Assembly: GCF_024213665.1 (NCBI RefSeq) | Contig: NZ_JANAVP010000020.1 | Location: forward strand, 62,001 to 126,000 | Length of the DNA stretch: 64,000 nt | Direction of reading: 5' to 3' | From: Streptomyces sp. A3M-1-3 | GTDB lineage: Bacteria; Actinomycetota; Actinomycetes; Streptomycetales; Streptomycetaceae | Part shown: positions 63,883-64,000 of the stretch, in pieces | Numbering within the stretch: position 1 is the first letter of the stretch | How the letters are laid out: each line of letters opens with the position of its first letter | Position numbers and translations under genes: made by a program | The notes under the pieces: generated by a model | Databases searched by the model: none | What the model was told of the DNA's origin: nothing | The model's input: the letters and a program-made list of their open reading frames with translations, nothing else

Positions 63883-63924
63883 GCCCCGATGGTACGGCGC
63901 CCGGTCCCACCGCCGGAAAGCCTG

Positions 63925-64000
63925 TCAGCGGTCGCCTTCGTCACTCTCGTGCGGGAATAGCCGCCGGTCGTCCATTTCCTTGATCACGTCCTGGAACTCG
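63925..64000 (-). CDS. C-terminus of an unidentified protein
   Basis: Only the last 24 residues are visible, ending FPHESDEGDR before TGA; the charged EFQDVIKEMDDRRL suggests a helical tail. In Mycobacterium the neighbouring position holds a conserved membrane protein, but nothing here decides the family. Confidence 0.5.
   Translation of the reverse strand, partial: EFQDVIKEMDDRRLFPHESDEGDR

Overview
The window looks like core chromosome of a Streptomyces or close relative. It has very high GC with strong third-position bias, GTG and TTG starts, a Tat-exported amidase, a mycothiol gene (mshB), WhiJ-like developmental regulator genes and a TTA codon in a regulator. Gene order also matches the actinobacterial neighbourhood known from Mycobacterium: mshB, fdxA-dapC, dapE, LOG gene, folP2, tag, DUF3117 gene, methyltransferase, sigE, rseA-like, htrA, tatB, mrp.

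Layout. 1-1.6 kb: 5' part of a TPM-domain exported protein and a decayed PIN toxin with its surviving antitoxin. 1.6-5.4 kb: minus-strand succinate dehydrogenase operon (sdhC-sdhA-sdhB) of the mycobacterial Sdh1 type. 5.8-10.2 kb: an orphan peptide-binding lipoprotein and typA. 10.6-24.2 kb: two complete five-gene peptide ABC importer operons (binding protein, two permeases, two ATPases) in tandem, separated by a Tat-exported PGRP/amidase, a GNAT remnant and a Uma2-family gene. 24.3-27.9 kb: a type VII-style polymorphic effector locus (SseB-like protein, helical partner, WXG effector with a variable C-terminus, two DUF4279 proteins that are likely immunity genes) whose 3' part drops in GC. 28-33.5 kb: a plastic stretch with a broken serine hydrolase, a WhiJ-like HTH/DUF397/ATPase module around a 34-bp palindrome, an MmyB-type regulator divergent to an MFS exporter, and an aldo-keto reductase fragment joined to a TetR fragment. 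33.6-39.8 kb: a third five-gene peptide importer on the minus strand with the gene order of the bldK operon (permease, lipoprotein, permease, ATPase, ATPase).

40-64 kb is conserved housekeeping: S9 peptidase, mshB (mycothiol), a YoaR/VanW-type membrane protein, SirB1-like and GNAT proteins, 7Fe ferredoxin, dapC and dapE (lysine/diaminopimelate), LOG protein, folP2, DivIVA-like protein, tag, a PaaG-like crotonase, DUF3117 protein, methyltransferase, then the envelope-stress unit sigE / zinc anti-sigma factor / htrA / tatB, and mrp. The striking functional theme of the first 40 kb is peptide import: four oligopeptide-binding lipoproteins and three full ABC machines, which in Streptomyces serve both nutrition and developmental signalling. 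The best candidates for new biology are the effector/DUF4279 locus and the HTH/DUF397/ATPase module with its palindrome and TTA codon.
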